A model generated the notes under the pieces. The model worked only from the letters and a program-made list of their open reading frames with translations. It was not told the DNA's origin and did no database searches. A DNA stretch of 64,000 bases from Dermacentor variabilis. Its lineage: Eukaryota > Arthropoda > Arachnida > Ixodida > Ixodidae. Below, in pieces: positions 21,031-32,422 of this stretch. Within the stretch, counting starts at the first letter, position 1. Each line of letters opens with the position of its first letter. The DNA is taken from assembly GCF_050947875.1 (NCBI RefSeq), contig NC_134568.1:255840055-255904054 (forward strand), written 5' to 3'. The translations under genes and the position numbers were made by a program.

Positions 21031-22323
21031 TCACGTCGGTGGTGGTGTAAGGCTGCGCTCGGAAATGGGAGAGTCACTGTGGTTCGCACGTTCCTGCTGC
21101 AGCCATTGGAAGGAACTGGGATACGGCCAGGGCTCGTCAGCGGGCACGCAGGGTGTATAGGCATTAAACCGTGGAGCATGCAGCTGGCGGCGGTGGCAAT
21201 GCCTAGCAATTTGTCCAGGCACACCGCAGCTGTAGCAAATGTGGGAGTCACGGCTTGTCGCGGGCAACACCAGTGACATGGTTGTCAGGGGTAGAAACGA
21301 ACTCTCAGGCTGGTTGTAGTAAGGGAGAGCCCACAGAACAAATCGTTGTGGTGCATCTTGCCGGCGTCCCAGACCTTTCGGTTGCGGTGGCAAGTTGCTG
21401 CTCTCCGGACGATCAGCATAGGTCCTGAGAGGCTCTCGGTAACTCTGACGTGCCCAGGTGGTCGGTGGCACACAAGAGCAATCGTCAAATGCACACTGAT
21501 GGCACGCATGAGCGTCGTCAACAACCTTAAGGCATTTAATCGCTTTTTTAATCACTTTCTGAATAACCGGAGAGATGTCGTCATGGGCTGGGACAGACAC
21601 TTGCAATAGAAGTGACATTGTCCAAGCGTCCGAACCTTGGTCCAATCCTTCTCATTTTCAGTGCTTCAAACGCCCGCCAGTGTTTCTTCAAATCAGACGG
21701 AGTACTAAGATCTTCCTTTGTTATAAGATAATTATAAACATCTTCAGCGATTCCTTTAAGCAGATGTCCTACTTTGTCTTTGTCTGTCATGGTGACGCTG
21801 ACGATTCCACATAAAGACAGCCTCTATGTACGTTGTACAAGTTTTGCCAGGTAATTGAGCTTGTCGGGAAAGCGTCTGCTCAGTCTTCTTTTTCTTAGAG
21901 GTCAAATACCCGAAGCACTTGGTGAATTCTTCTACAAAATTATCCCAGCTTGTCAGAACGTTCTCGTGGTTTACAAACCAGAAAAGCGTGGTTCCAGCAA
22001 GAAAAAAAAAAAAACTTATCAAGCTGCTTTGTAGTGCTCCAGTGGTCGTGGCGACTCACTCTGTTGTAGTGTTTCAGCCAGTTGTCAAAGTCTTCATTCG
22101 CCTTCCCCGAAAAGGTGGGTGGCTCACGCAGCGGTGTCCAGTAGCCAGCCTGACCTGCGTGATTTCTGTCTGGTTCGCCGCAGGTAGGGTCGGCATTGCC
22201 TTCTCTGGAATCAGCCATGTCTGCTGCTTGTGGTCGTAAACCAGCCAAGCGCCTACTCTGTCGGACAGTTGGTAGAGCTAGGTCATTCAGGATCGTCCAG
22301 GGTTTGCCCCGCACCTCCACCAA
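21031..22323 (-). pseudogene. Gypsy gag with degenerate zinc knuckle
   Basis: Gag is in at least three broken frames. The N-terminal part (about 21940-22323) includes PPTFSGKANEDFDNWLKHYN, a typical retrotransposon-gag start. The middle (21756-22022) has WDNFVEEFTKCFGYLTSKKK, and 21581-21790 has KVGHLLKGIAEDVYNYL. Near 21180-21230 the nucleocapsid knuckle reads CYSCGVPGQIARHC: the His of CX2CX4HX4C is replaced by Gln. The poly-A run in KKKK and the poly-F run at the frame junction (about 22005-22018) suggest slippage at homopolymers. Confidence 0.8.
22307..22322 (-). other. Primer-binding site
   Basis: Four bases inside the 5' LTR, the element strand reads TGGTGGAGGTGCGGGG, a 16-nt sequence starting TGG and complementary to a tRNA 3' end carrying CCA. 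I cannot name the tRNA from memory. Position and TGG start are as expected of an LTR retrotransposon. Confidence 0.7.
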
Positions 22324-22326
22324 AGA

Positions 22327-22470
22327 TGTTACGAAAGATGCTTATTTACAGGGTGAAATGAGGTCCAGGAGGAAGCCACAGGCAAGGCCCAGCCGGTGCA
22401 GAATACCCGGAGATCACGCGCACGCACTCTACTTCTTCTTTCTCTGCCTCAGTCGCGCAGTGCTGCGACA
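22327..22470 (-). repeat. 5' LTR of the gypsy element
   Basis: The 144-bp partner of 17310-17454, beginning TGTTACGAAAGATG and ending TGCTGCGACA on the plus strand. It differs by about 15 substitutions and one 1-bp indel. Confidence 0.9.
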
Positions 22471-24709
22471 ACATGGTGTGTTTGCCAATCTTTGCAGAAT
22501 AGTTGCCTCGCTGGTGGTGAACACAAGAGTATGACAAAAGGATGTCGAAGAATGTAGAATTTTCTCATAACATTGGAAACAGTCAAATGAAAATAAAAGC
22601 CCCTCTAGCTTCAAAATAATTGTGGGGATTGGTCAAAAGTGTGCGGACATAAAACAGAAAACCTAGTCTGGGTGCTACTGAAGCAGATGCTCTGCATGTG
22701 ATCCAAGCTTGCATGGCAGAGAAGTGAAGTTATAGAAAAGGCTATATGTCCTTGCACCCAATGCCAACAAGCTAAGTATTCTCTTAATGGCTGGATAAAA
22801 ACACCTGACTAGTGCACATTTTTTTTTCCATTGGACAACGTAAGCTAGCAATTTAAAATTGACCAAAATGCCATTGGAGATGTTCTGAACTGTTCTGGCT
22901 TCTTCCAATGCCAGTGCAGGTGCGGCACAGCAGGAATAATACTTCTGATTAGCTAGGAGCCTGTGGAAAAAGTGCTATTTGAGTACCGTACGTATTTAAC
23001 TGAATATAACGTGCACCTTTTTTGGAAGAAAATGGGCTCGAAAATTGCCTGCACATTACAATCGTATATGAAACCAACACCGTGTTCGCGGCATCAGCAA
23101 CAGTTGACATGAATCATGTCTAATAAAAATGGCGACGTCATTGCCACTGATCATAATCATGCTGGTGTGCTCTCTTCCATTGTGGCGGCGCCACATTCAA
23201 ACGACAAAGAGAATGAGGTACTAGGTGTCCTCTGGGGGTACTCTGCGTCCTTGTATTCAGGGCTCGTCGTTTCGTACAGAATCGGATATGGCACACTGTC
23301 TCCAAAATTCTTTCAATCAGGACGTCTTGGTTTATATTCATGATTGTAAAAAACAATCGCAAACAATGACAATCAAAACAAGTGCAAGCAAGAGCCGACG
23401 CGAGCAGACAATAGTATGGAACGAGCGGTTTGGCTGACACAAGATGAAAGTGTGAATTGAGTGGTCGGGCATGTCCACATGACACCAGTTTTCTGCACGC
23501 AGGTCACTGAAGGGGCCACTCTCACTGGTCTTTCCCATTCACGGCTTAATTTCTGCCGTGACAAGCAATCAAAAATCAGTCCAGGGCTGATGTCTCCCGG
23601 GGCCTGAAAAAGCTGCTGCGGGGCAGCTTCCACGGCACGCATTTTCCCACTAGTGTGGCGGGGACATAATACCTCCATGGAAGTTGACAGCACTCCCCAC
23701 TACCTCTTTATCATGAAAAGCTTAGAGCTGCCCATGACTAAAAAATAAAGTATTTACATTTTACTTTAGAGGAAATGCATCTCAGAGATCTACCTTCATT
23801 AATAATAAAGCAAACTCAGTGAAATTTATGCAGAATATAGAGTTCGATGTCCAATTTTCAAATATCTTTCCAGTTTTTCCATGTATTATCTAGCTACCTT
23901 TCTGTGACCCCTGAAAGTGGTAAAAATTATGGTCTCTTGTGCAAGGTTTATGCTCCATATCAAGCATATGAGAGCATGATAAAATGGCATATATAACTCC
24001 TTATGGACAACTAATCACAAGTAAGCTCACAAATAATTTTCTTTTAGCTTCCTCATTTAAAGAACAATTTTTTCCATCTTGATTAATATTATTGAGAACA
24101 TCAATGAGTGGTTTCCTACAAAGCACATAACTAATATTGTCAAAAATTACACAATGACCTAGATACTTGTACTCTACGCATACTTGTGTAGAATCTTGTG
24201 GTGAGCTTCATCAGTAGAACATGAATGAAAAAGTGAGGTCCCTATAGCTACCACGCTTCGAGTTTAATTTTTCAGTCGTTTAAATAAAAAAAATGCCCCG
24301 ATTTTTTTCTTTTGCACATGAAGATGGAATGCTGGAGGGGTATTTTTGTACCAAGCATATAAAAAATAACTTTTTAGAAGATAAATGTGATTTTTTGACC
24401 AATATCTGCCCTCACTTTAGAAGACAATGTGTTTGAAAATGGCATAATGCTTATAAACCATCGTCATAAAATGAATGCACCGGAATCCACAGAATCCATA
24501 ACAGCTACACCTATCACAACTTCTTGTAATGGCAAATTCCTCTTTGAACAATGAGAACATGCACACAGCGTGATTTTAGATCAATGCCATGTTAACATGC
24601 CATAAGCTACACACAAAATGCCATACAAGGTACAATACAACAAAAAAGTTTTCACATAGCTCATGCATGTTCCTTAAGCTTCTGCGTGAAAAAAGATAAA
24701 CTGATATAC
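22471..24709. other. PDCD5: PDCD5 intron 3, unassigned part right of the gypsy element
   Basis: No recognised gene or repeat. 23100-23700 is more mixed in base composition and has overlapping short ORFs on both strands without recognisable domains; 23700-24700 is A/T-rich. The exon 3 donor GTATAT is at 24709-24704. Confidence 0.45.
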
Positions 24710-24801
24710 CTTGCTTTGAATCTGTCCCATCTGGACCATTCTCACTATCATGTTTTCAACAAGGGCTGCTTTCTCAGGCTTGGCCAAAGCAATAGTATTC
24801 A
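24710..24801 (-). CDS. PDCD5: PDCD5 orthologue, coding exon 3
   Basis: A 92-nt exon completing a Leu codon split with exon 2 (T|TG) and encoding NTIALAKPEKAALVEN, then MIVRMVQMGQIQSK. It matches the conserved LxxLALVKPEK...VENxxIQMARxGQ core of PDCD5. The acceptor GTTATTTACAG ends at 24802; the donor is AAG|GTATAT. This segment contributes to the three-helix bundle of the family. Confidence 0.95.
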
Positions 24802-27109
24802 CTGTAAATAACACCATAATTCAGTTATGGCACATGAGAGAGAGTCATAAAGGCAACATTGCATTTGATGTCAACAGTGTTTACCACACTTGTGTTTCAC
24901 AATTACATCAAGGTGGCCAAATCACACACAAGCAAGCGACCACACATGATGCACACAGAGCAATTCGCAGAGTCAGCACTGTTTTCCTATGACAAAATGG
25001 AGAGCAAAGAGCTAATTGAGAGAGATTAAACATTCATTTTGCCTACCTGTGGTTCTTTATTGCGTGCAATAATCGGTACACAAGAGTTCTTGCATTTCAC
25101 CCCTATCAAAATGCAGTAACAGAGATTTCGAATCAAAATTGCAACCACAGGCTCAGCAGGATGGCCACAGAACTATTGCAGCAGGTGTGACAGTGAAGAA
25201 CTTATCTTCAGCTTCCTACATACTACACAATGAAACCAAGCATTCAAAAAAATTTATCGATGGGGTCATTCCTATGCAAAACTGCAGTTTGAATACAAGT
25301 TTTTATACAAACTTTCATGCTTTTCCTGAAAACCATTTCCAAATTTTTTTTCAAGTCCACCAGTATTAACGAAATCAATAGCTAACTGAGGCAGTATTCT
25401 TAGTTATTTACTTTCAGGGATCCAATCATCACTTTCGTAATGTTTTGCGTGACAAGCAATGTTGGCCCCTCCAAGCAACAGCATTCCTGGTTTAGTGCCA
25501 GGAATGCTGTTGCTATGGCATGCTATGACAGGAATGCTATGACAGGAAAACTGTCATAACATGCCAGGAACGTCGTTGCTTCTAATTGCCAACACGTCCA
25601 TTAATAGTCCCATGAGTGATTGTCTGAGAATACTGCCTTTGCAATTATACTGAAACACATTTACACTGCTGTTAAATTCATGCTTTTTTGAGGGAGCAAA
25701 AAAATTTCCTTTTCACAAAGAACAAAATATATTGCACCTTCCACATAATACATACAGTCCGTGTGTTTGCTTGAAGCTCTATTAACCCATTGGCTACCAA
25801 TGCCGGCAAACCGCCAGGCCCAACAACTGGGGTCATATTGCTAAAGCCAGTAATTCGGCAGGTTGGAGGTATGGTTGGTTTAAAAATTTACTTACAGATG
25901 AGGCCACAGTCAATATATGCTATAGTTGATTAAAAATCTCAGCAAATGGCACTACTTGTCCATGACAGTGAAGGTGAGATTTTTTATATTTTTATCATTT
26001 ATTATTTAGCAGAAGTTTGCATAGTGACCCTAAGAAGCAAAAATAATGGGTAAAAAGAGCCCCACAGCATACATTATCTTTATAGCCAATGGGTTAAGAA
26101 TGCCTGGTTACAGCTCTTCGTAGCTGAACAACCTCTTAACTCTTCCCAAACTTAATGATTTGGTAAAGATTGTGTGATACAATAAATACTATACAAAAGT
26201 AAGGCAATAGAGAGGCATCTTGATGTATAGGTGAAATGGCTAGTAAAAGAGCATCTCCTTGTGGAAAGGACTGCTGCGTCACCTTTGGCCCAGCCAAGTG
26301 CAATAAAATTTCATTAAGTAGTGTTCCAAATGTGCAGTATTCTACTACTGAAGCATTCTTGGTAAAGCTGCAAGGCTGGTAAACATCCATTTTTTTTAAT
26401 TATTAACAGCCACATAATCACACATTTCAGAGATTAACACATAATCAGAGGACATGTGCACCTGGTGTTTAACAGATATGAAGTAAATCCCAGCATTTCA
26501 TCTCCGAGATTTACAGCGCATTATGGATGCCGCCCAGTTTCAGAGGTCATGCAGAGGAGAAGTGCTGGTTCTCAATGTTCTGGGCCATGAGTCACTTCCA
26601 GTGAGTGGTAATGGTGCCATTTCCTTTTTTTGTTCTGGTCTCAGTATCAAAAACATCTACAATTACAAGCTTTTGTGACACATCCACTCGTATGCTAAAC
26701 AAAATTTTTCATTAGATGCTGCTCAAATCTACACTATCTGAAACTCAGCTTTTTATGGTGTCCAAAATTTTAATGTTGCTGCCTTTAAAGGAACACTGAA
26801 TAAGAATGTTAAGTCCAGCTGTACTGGTAAATTAAGGTTCTGCAACATTAAAACAGCCACTCTGACCATGAAAGCCAGCTTGGTAAGCCACAAAAGATGG
26901 AAAAACAAGACAGGTGGAAACAGTGCCCCAAGTTCTCACAGCAACTGCCTGTGACATTACTGATTTTGTCAGCATCTACTTCAGTCCAGTTAAATAATAA
27001 TTGGACGGCTAAAAAGCACTACACTGCATTCAAAAGGAACCAAGGACTGAACACAGTTTTCATAACCTTTAGTGTGTCAAAATGACTCGAATACATTACC
27101 TTGAAATCT
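24802..27109. other. PDCD5: PDCD5 intron 2, left part
   Basis: A/T-rich intronic sequence. Apart from the hairpin cluster at 25474-25566 I see no gene or recognised repeat. Confidence 0.5.
25474..25566. repeat. Double hairpin cluster
   Basis: Bases 25474-25490 (AGCAACAGCATTCCTGG) and 25498-25514 are perfect 17-bp inverted repeats with a 7-base loop. Immediately next, 25516-25531 and 25551-25566 form a second hairpin (16 bp, one mismatch). The phrase GCTATGACAGGAA is repeated between them, and the outer TGCCAGGAACG-TCGTTGCT (25563-25580) is a diverged third arm. The pattern suggests serial template switching rather than a mobile element. Confidence 0.75.
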
Positions 27110-27281
27110 ATGATAAACATGTTAAAACAGACGTTTGGGCGAGTTGGTCAGACATATTATAAACAGAACAGCGCGGTTTTCACGGGGACAAGCAGGGAGA
27201 AATGCTCAGAGCTCGTCCGTGTCGTTTCTCCCTGCTTGTCCCCGTGAAAACTACGCTGTTCTGTTTCAAACATGATAAACA
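27110..27281 (-). mobile_element. Hairpin insertion B: Penelope-like 3' end plus inverted copy
   Basis: The 152-bp insert (27120-27271) is flanked by 10-bp duplications ATGATAAACA (27110-27119, 27272-27281). Its arms, 27161-27202 and 27225-27266, are 42 bp with two mismatches and a 22-base loop. TTGGGCGAGTTGGT (27134-27147) precedes the left arm after a 13-base spacer. On the minus strand the sequence reads arm, spacer, ACCAACTCGCCCAA and a short end, like a Penelope-like 3' terminus. It is in PDCD5 intron 2. Confidence 0.85.
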
Positions 27282-27639
27282 CTAGCACTATGGTTTCAAT
27301 GCAAAATTTAAGAATCAAAAGTTTGTCTGTCATTTTCTCAATACATAATCAACATTCTTCTGTCAAATGAGCACTAAACATGTATCTCTGAAAGACTACT
27401 TTTTCAGCTTAAACTGGGGGAAGAAGAAGAAGAAGCAAAGTGCAGATGCGTCTCGCATTGGCTTCACTAATTTTGAATGAATCTCGGCGTGCATTTGAAG
27501 AATTCACCGACGCCTTATTATTAAGAAGAAATTGGAAGTTCCACGGATTACCGTGATATCATTCTCAAGTAAGTGGACCATTTATTTTTGGCACATCGAC
27601 CAGTTTTATGTAACGCCATGCCGACCCGGCCACTAAGCT
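27282..27639. other. PDCD5: PDCD5 intron 2, short unassigned stretch
   Basis: No feature seen beyond a GAAGAAGAAGAAGAAG microsatellite at about 27421-27437. Confidence 0.5.
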
Positions 27640-30175
27640 TGACCCAACGAAGCTGGTGGCTTGAGCCCCCACAAGGTGGCCTCTTTTCGGGTTAGCGCTG
27701 CAAGATGGCAGCAGAGAACGTGAAAGGAGAGGATATAATGAGAGAAGAGTATGAGGGCAAAGCAGGCTGGCACATTGCGAAGACAGGAGGATGTGCCAAC
27801 AAGCAGACCAAACCGCACGGAGCCAAGGATTAGGCAGCGCCCTTCTCAAGCTATAACGCAGTCAATAATAGTTGGCGCAAGGGCCAGAGAGCAAGGCAAA
27901 TCATGGCGGCGAGCAGGATGCCCAGTTTGCCAAAGGCACAGTAAAATAGTGCGCCCACGTGACGACTTTAAGGTCACCGACTACGGGATCAATCACCTGG
28001 AATGCTGCATCGCCAACGTCATGGCGATCTCCTAGAACGAATCTAAAGATGACACGGTGTGTCCCAACTATAAACAGAACATTCCAGTGATTAGCACGCC
28101 ATCGAAGGAGCGCGCCGAAAAATACAGGACTATCACGTGACTGAGGATGGGAGACCAGCAGTTCGAAGCCAACGCGTATGCGTCGGCTCCGGAAGATACA
28201 TCTAAGGGAGGGATAAGAGGAGTAACACACGAGGAGTCTCCTAGAGAAATAGTGGAGATGTCTAGTAACAACAAGGAATCCAACAGTCCTGATGGCCAAT
28301 AGGATGGGAAACACCCCGAACGTCATCATTCTTTTTGACGGGCATCACGTCCCAAACTACGTGAGATACGGAAGGGTACTGGTCAAGTGCTCACTATACC
28401 GGAAGCAAATAGACGTGTATTACCAGTGCGGATGCCTCGGTCACAGAGCCAATGTCTGCCCAAACCCGAACAGCAGGACTACAAATGCGAAGCGAAGTGC
28501 CAGCTCTGCGGCAAAGACCACCCTACGGCGGATCGCCGATATAATGCCAGATACAAGGTGCCGTACTTGGTAAAGAGGCGCCGTGGGAAGCGAGCCAGAC
28601 AAGAGGAAGAAGCGATACATTACAAAAGGGAAGTGGAAAGACTGCACAGGCCAGGTCAGGAAGACTGGAGACAACAGTCGGAACATCGGACGAGGGACAG
28701 ATCCTGACCGGAAGACTTCCCCAAGCTCCAAGCAAGGGAAAGGGTCACTTGACGTCCAACAACAGAACCAGATCGAGAACGCGGTCCAAATCGAGATCCA
28801 GACCAAAGACCAGTAATACCGGGTCTCCCAGAGCACAGGGGGGGAGGAGGATCCCAGAGCCTCAAAGGAAAGAGCAGTGTCAATGGGAGCTGCAGAACGA
28901 GCTGGGTGAATGTGGCTTCCAAGGGGCCTGCGGAGGCAGAGACTGCTTTTCAAAATAGAGTTAAGATGCTAGAGAAAGAATTGGCGTAGATCAAGCAGAG
29001 CAATGTTGCGTTTATGGATGAAATGAGAAAACTCAGGGAAGAGAACGACCGCTTGAGGAGCGGGAAAGTGCCACGCAACAAGGAAGCCTCGCGAGTTATA
29101 ACAGAGGAAAAAGACACAGCAATGGAAGAAGACATTGAACTCACCCCCATTAAACGTAAAACTGAGAACGCTCCGATTGAAACCAGAGTAAAGAAACCCA
29201 AGCCAGCCATAACACTCCAAGACGGAAGGAATTTGAACCCAAGATCGAAGCTAACATCAAACAGAATGAGACCGAACTTGAAACTAAACTTGAACTAGAA
29301 GCGAGACTTGAGGCAAAGATAGAGCCAAAGACAGAGGCACTAGATAAGGCGGTACTACAGCAAGTGCAACAAATAATAGCTCACTTCAAAGTGAAACTAG
29401 CAATATGGGGACCGCAAACAAGTAGTAGGGGACCATTGAAGAAGGCCATCAAGCCGTACATTAGGATCCCGGTACCAGCCAAGGGATTAGAAAAGCTGTA
29501 ACGCCGCCATGGAGAGACGAAATAGATACACAATTTGGCAATGGAATTGTAGACGATACGATTGAAAACGATACATTCTACAACAACACCTTAAAGACAA
29601 AGACAGCCCGGATATTATAATGATGCAGGAAACGCACGGGCTAGCAATATTGTCGGGATACAAGTCCTTTGGTAGTGCCAAAGGGGATACGAAGGCACTA
29701 ACGACGTTGCTAAAGTGAAATCACACGGTCATGCAACATGACACAGAGGTTAAGTCAATCGATCACATCCTCCTAGAACTCATGCCCACGCAGAAAACGA
29801 AGGACAGTCTCTTTGTATTAAATATTTACAGCAGTCCAAAATGCAGACCCATAAATTTCGAACGCTGTTTAGAAAAACCCTAGCCATAGCGGAAAACCGA
29901 GCGGTAGTGACCGGAGGCAATTTCAATGCCCAGGATGCAGCATGGGGCTACAAAATCAAAACTCAGAAAGGCAGGAACCTCTGGCTAGATGTGGAACAGG
30001 AAAGCCTGACCCTCGTGACTGACCCATCAAGAATAGGTACTATTGTTTGTATGGATACCATGTCAGATTTAACATTCACCAAGAATATAGGGGACATGCA
30101 GTGGACAAATACAGAGGGGCATATCAGTGGTTACAGAGGGGCACATCACCGCGACATCACCCAAAATTGACAAAA
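27640..30175 (+). pseudogene. I-type LINE copy 2: decayed ORF1 and start of ORF2
   Basis: It is homologous to the LINE at 45097-50692. The ORF1 remains include a KIVRPRDDFKVTDYGINHLE stretch (~27950), VIILFDGHHVPNYVRYGR and the zinc knuckle YYQCGCLGHRANVC (28292-28573), Lys/Arg-rich linkers, and a charged, probably coiled-coil part (29014-29298). ORF2 begins near 29510 with an exonuclease-endonuclease-phosphatase fold (WQWNCR, MMQETHG, then GGNFNAQDAAWG) and stops near 30175 before the catalytic SDH region and the reverse transcriptase, so the copy is 3'-truncated, which is unusual for LINEs. Many stops and shifts are present. It is in PDCD5 intron 2. Confidence 0.8.
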
Positions 30176-31587
30176 AAAGCAGCCTGTCGCATGGCGGCAG
30201 TTACAAACTAGGGCTTATGCTCATTCACTACCTCATGCTCAGCAGCCCAACACCACAGCCACTGAGCAACCACGGCGGGTGTTCTTGATGCATGCACGGG
30301 TGTTCTGCTCGTTGCATCTGTCACATAGCATGTGCTGCAAATGCACTAGACATTATAGCAAACACTGTGCAAAAGGACCTAACATATGTCAGTAAAATGT
30401 ACGCAGTATGCCCCCATGATGTCCTTTGCGGACATGCAAGTGATATCCTGGGGACCCAGAAAGAGCAGCCAAGCGATCACGTGAGGGATGTCCGCAAGAT
30501 GTATTCAACACATCTCTAGGATATCCATTTCCCAGAAGTGGATGTCCATAGGAAATCCACAATGTCAATGTTGTCACTGGGACTGCTCTTTAAAGATCCA
30601 TTATGACCTAAGCATTGCTCCTCAATGAAATGCAATGTACTGAATTCACTCAAAATAGAAAATTTCCTGGGTAAAGCATTAAGGACTTTCCACAACAGCA
30701 AGCAGATTACCAATGAACAATTCCTTCTGAGGTTATTGCAGGAAGTACAACATGAAAGGCCAGATAACTACACCAAGTACCATTAGCACCCTTTGTAAAT
30801 GGTTGCTCGTGATCAAAGCAAAAATAAGCAGCCAGCTGTTTGTTGGCTAATCAGAAATTTGGCATGTAGGAGACATTCTTAGCCAGAAGGGAGATATGCA
30901 CAGAACTAAATTTGAAGCTGCCATTTATATCCCAGGCAAGTGGCAATATACACTTCACATTAGGAAAAAGAAATCCAAACAAGAAACGCATGCATCAGTA
31001 TTATGTTTCTAAAGTGTAATGCAAATTTCCTGACCCATGCAACTAGCATTGCTGCATAGCGGCAGCAATTATATATAACATTTTGCTTTCTTTTCTTTCT
31101 TTTTGCATTTTATATTAAATTGAAAAAAAAAATTGGCATTTGAATGCATGAAAAATTGGCATTTGAACACTTTGTGTCTTTTCAGACTGTGCAACTGTCC
31201 GCAGTATTGTGCAATTGCCAAGAATTCATGAACCACATGGACCAATGCACTCTGTTGGTCACCAGCTGGCACAACGGCAAAGTTGTTCTATGGGCCAAAA
31301 CAACAAAACCACACTTAGTACGGCCATTTACAGCCATCACATATGTCACCTCGATAAGCATCACATGCTGCAAACCTCTCGACCTTCACTTCCACAGAGT
31401 CATTATAATAAGATGATGGCATGTGACATATGCAGTGAGCGACGGGGCAGTGCAGTCTATTAAATGTGAAAGTGATAAAGCTAGAAAAGTAAACTGTTAT
31501 ACGCGTGACTGTGCAGCGAGTGGTAACAAGGTAGGGTGTAAAGTGGGGTGCACTGTAGCTAAATGAGCACATTAGGCTGAACCTCAC
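30176..31587. other. PDCD5: PDCD5 intron 2, right part
   Basis: No gene recognised. The section 30410-30560 contains an imperfect inverted arrangement of the phrase GGACATCC/GGATGTCC (short repeats around 30430-30550). The exon 2 donor GTGAGG is at 31587-31582. Confidence 0.45.
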
Positions 31588-31696
31588 ATCTGGCTCTTGC
31601 TTCCTGAGTCAGCACTTGATTCAAGATCTGATTTTTGAAGTCTTCTGCCTTTGCCTTCTGCTCGGCTTCACGGTCAGCATTTGATGGTCCATTCCC
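31588..31696 (-). CDS. PDCD5: PDCD5 orthologue, coding exon 2
   Basis: A 109-nt exon encoding GNGPSNADREAEQKAKAED, then FKNQILNQVLTQEARAR plus the first base of a Leu codon. It matches the conserved charged helix of PDCD5 ending in ILxQVLxQxARARL. The acceptor TTCTTTGTTAG ends at 31697; the donor is T|GTGAGG. The intron to exon 1 is 660 bp. Confidence 0.95.
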
Positions 31697-32356
31697 CTAA
31701 CAAAGAAATAACATTAATGATGTTAGGTGGACTATGTGGTCGCTGGATTCATGACGCATGTTACTGGCACTAAATAAAATGGAGCACAAACAGGTAAAAA
31801 TAAAGGTGAGCTTACAAACGTGAGTTCATCCTCACAAAACAAAGTTGGAAGAATGAACACACGGAAACGGATAGAGCGTAACCCTTGCGATAAACGAATA
31901 AATTTGCTCACAAAAGCAAGCATAAATGAACTTGCCCAAAAGAACGTTTATGCGATAATGCAGTCAAGCACACCAACTGCTAGTCAGCATTCCACCTACC
32001 GTTGTTCAACACTGTTAAATTACACTCTAGCAGCGGAGAACCACACAAACGAAATAATTTTTGATTAGCGCGTTTGTTTACATTTTGAGTAGCTACAAAC
32101 GCACGTGTCCAGTGCCTCACTGTGGTTCTGCCGCGAAAAGCTAGTAAGTCATGACAATGTGAGCGTCTGCACATTTACCAGTTTCCTTAAACGCGGCCTT
32201 ACGTGCTTGGGTTGGGCAGGCGGCGATTTCAAATTACTGTTGGTTATGTAACGAGTTGGTGGTCCAAACGTAATTCAATACGCCCTGCTATCACCAGCGT
32301 CGTTTGGGACCTACGCCATATCCTCATAAACGCGTAAGTTCCATGAAGTATCTTAC

Positions 32357-32422
32357 GCCGAATTCCTTTTGAAGATCTCCAAGGCGCCTAGCCCGAAGAG
32401 CCGCTAACTCTTCGTCATCCAT
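32357..32422 (-). CDS. PDCD5: PDCD5 orthologue, coding exon 1
   Basis: The start ATG is at 32422. The exon encodes MDDEELAALRARRLGDLQKE and FG, ending at the donor GGC|GTAAGA (32357/32356), phase 0. The MxDEELxxLRxxRLxxLQ opening is the PDCD5 N-terminal helix. PDCD5 is a small, mostly helical protein tied to programmed cell death and to the CCT chaperonin, in cytosol and nucleus. The five exons make 127 residues, close to the ~125 of animal PDCD5. All neighbouring elements in its introns are decayed, which fits a constrained gene tolerating insertions only between exons. Confidence 0.97.

Larger units (their letters stand above)
17310..22470 (-). mobile_element. Ty3/gypsy LTR retrotransposon, complete structure but dead
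   Basis: A 5161-bp element in PDCD5 intron 3, transcribed on the minus strand. It has matching LTRs, a primer-binding site, a short polypurine tract (CTGGGGAAAA just inside the left LTR), and gag, protease, RT, RNase H and integrase in Ty3/gypsy order (integrase last). Every major reading frame is broken by stops or shifts and two key residues are lost (see gag and integrase). The flanking 4-mers are ATAT and ACAT, so a target-site duplication is not clearly preserved. The LTRs differ at about 15 of 145 positions, suggesting an old insertion. Confidence 0.9.
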
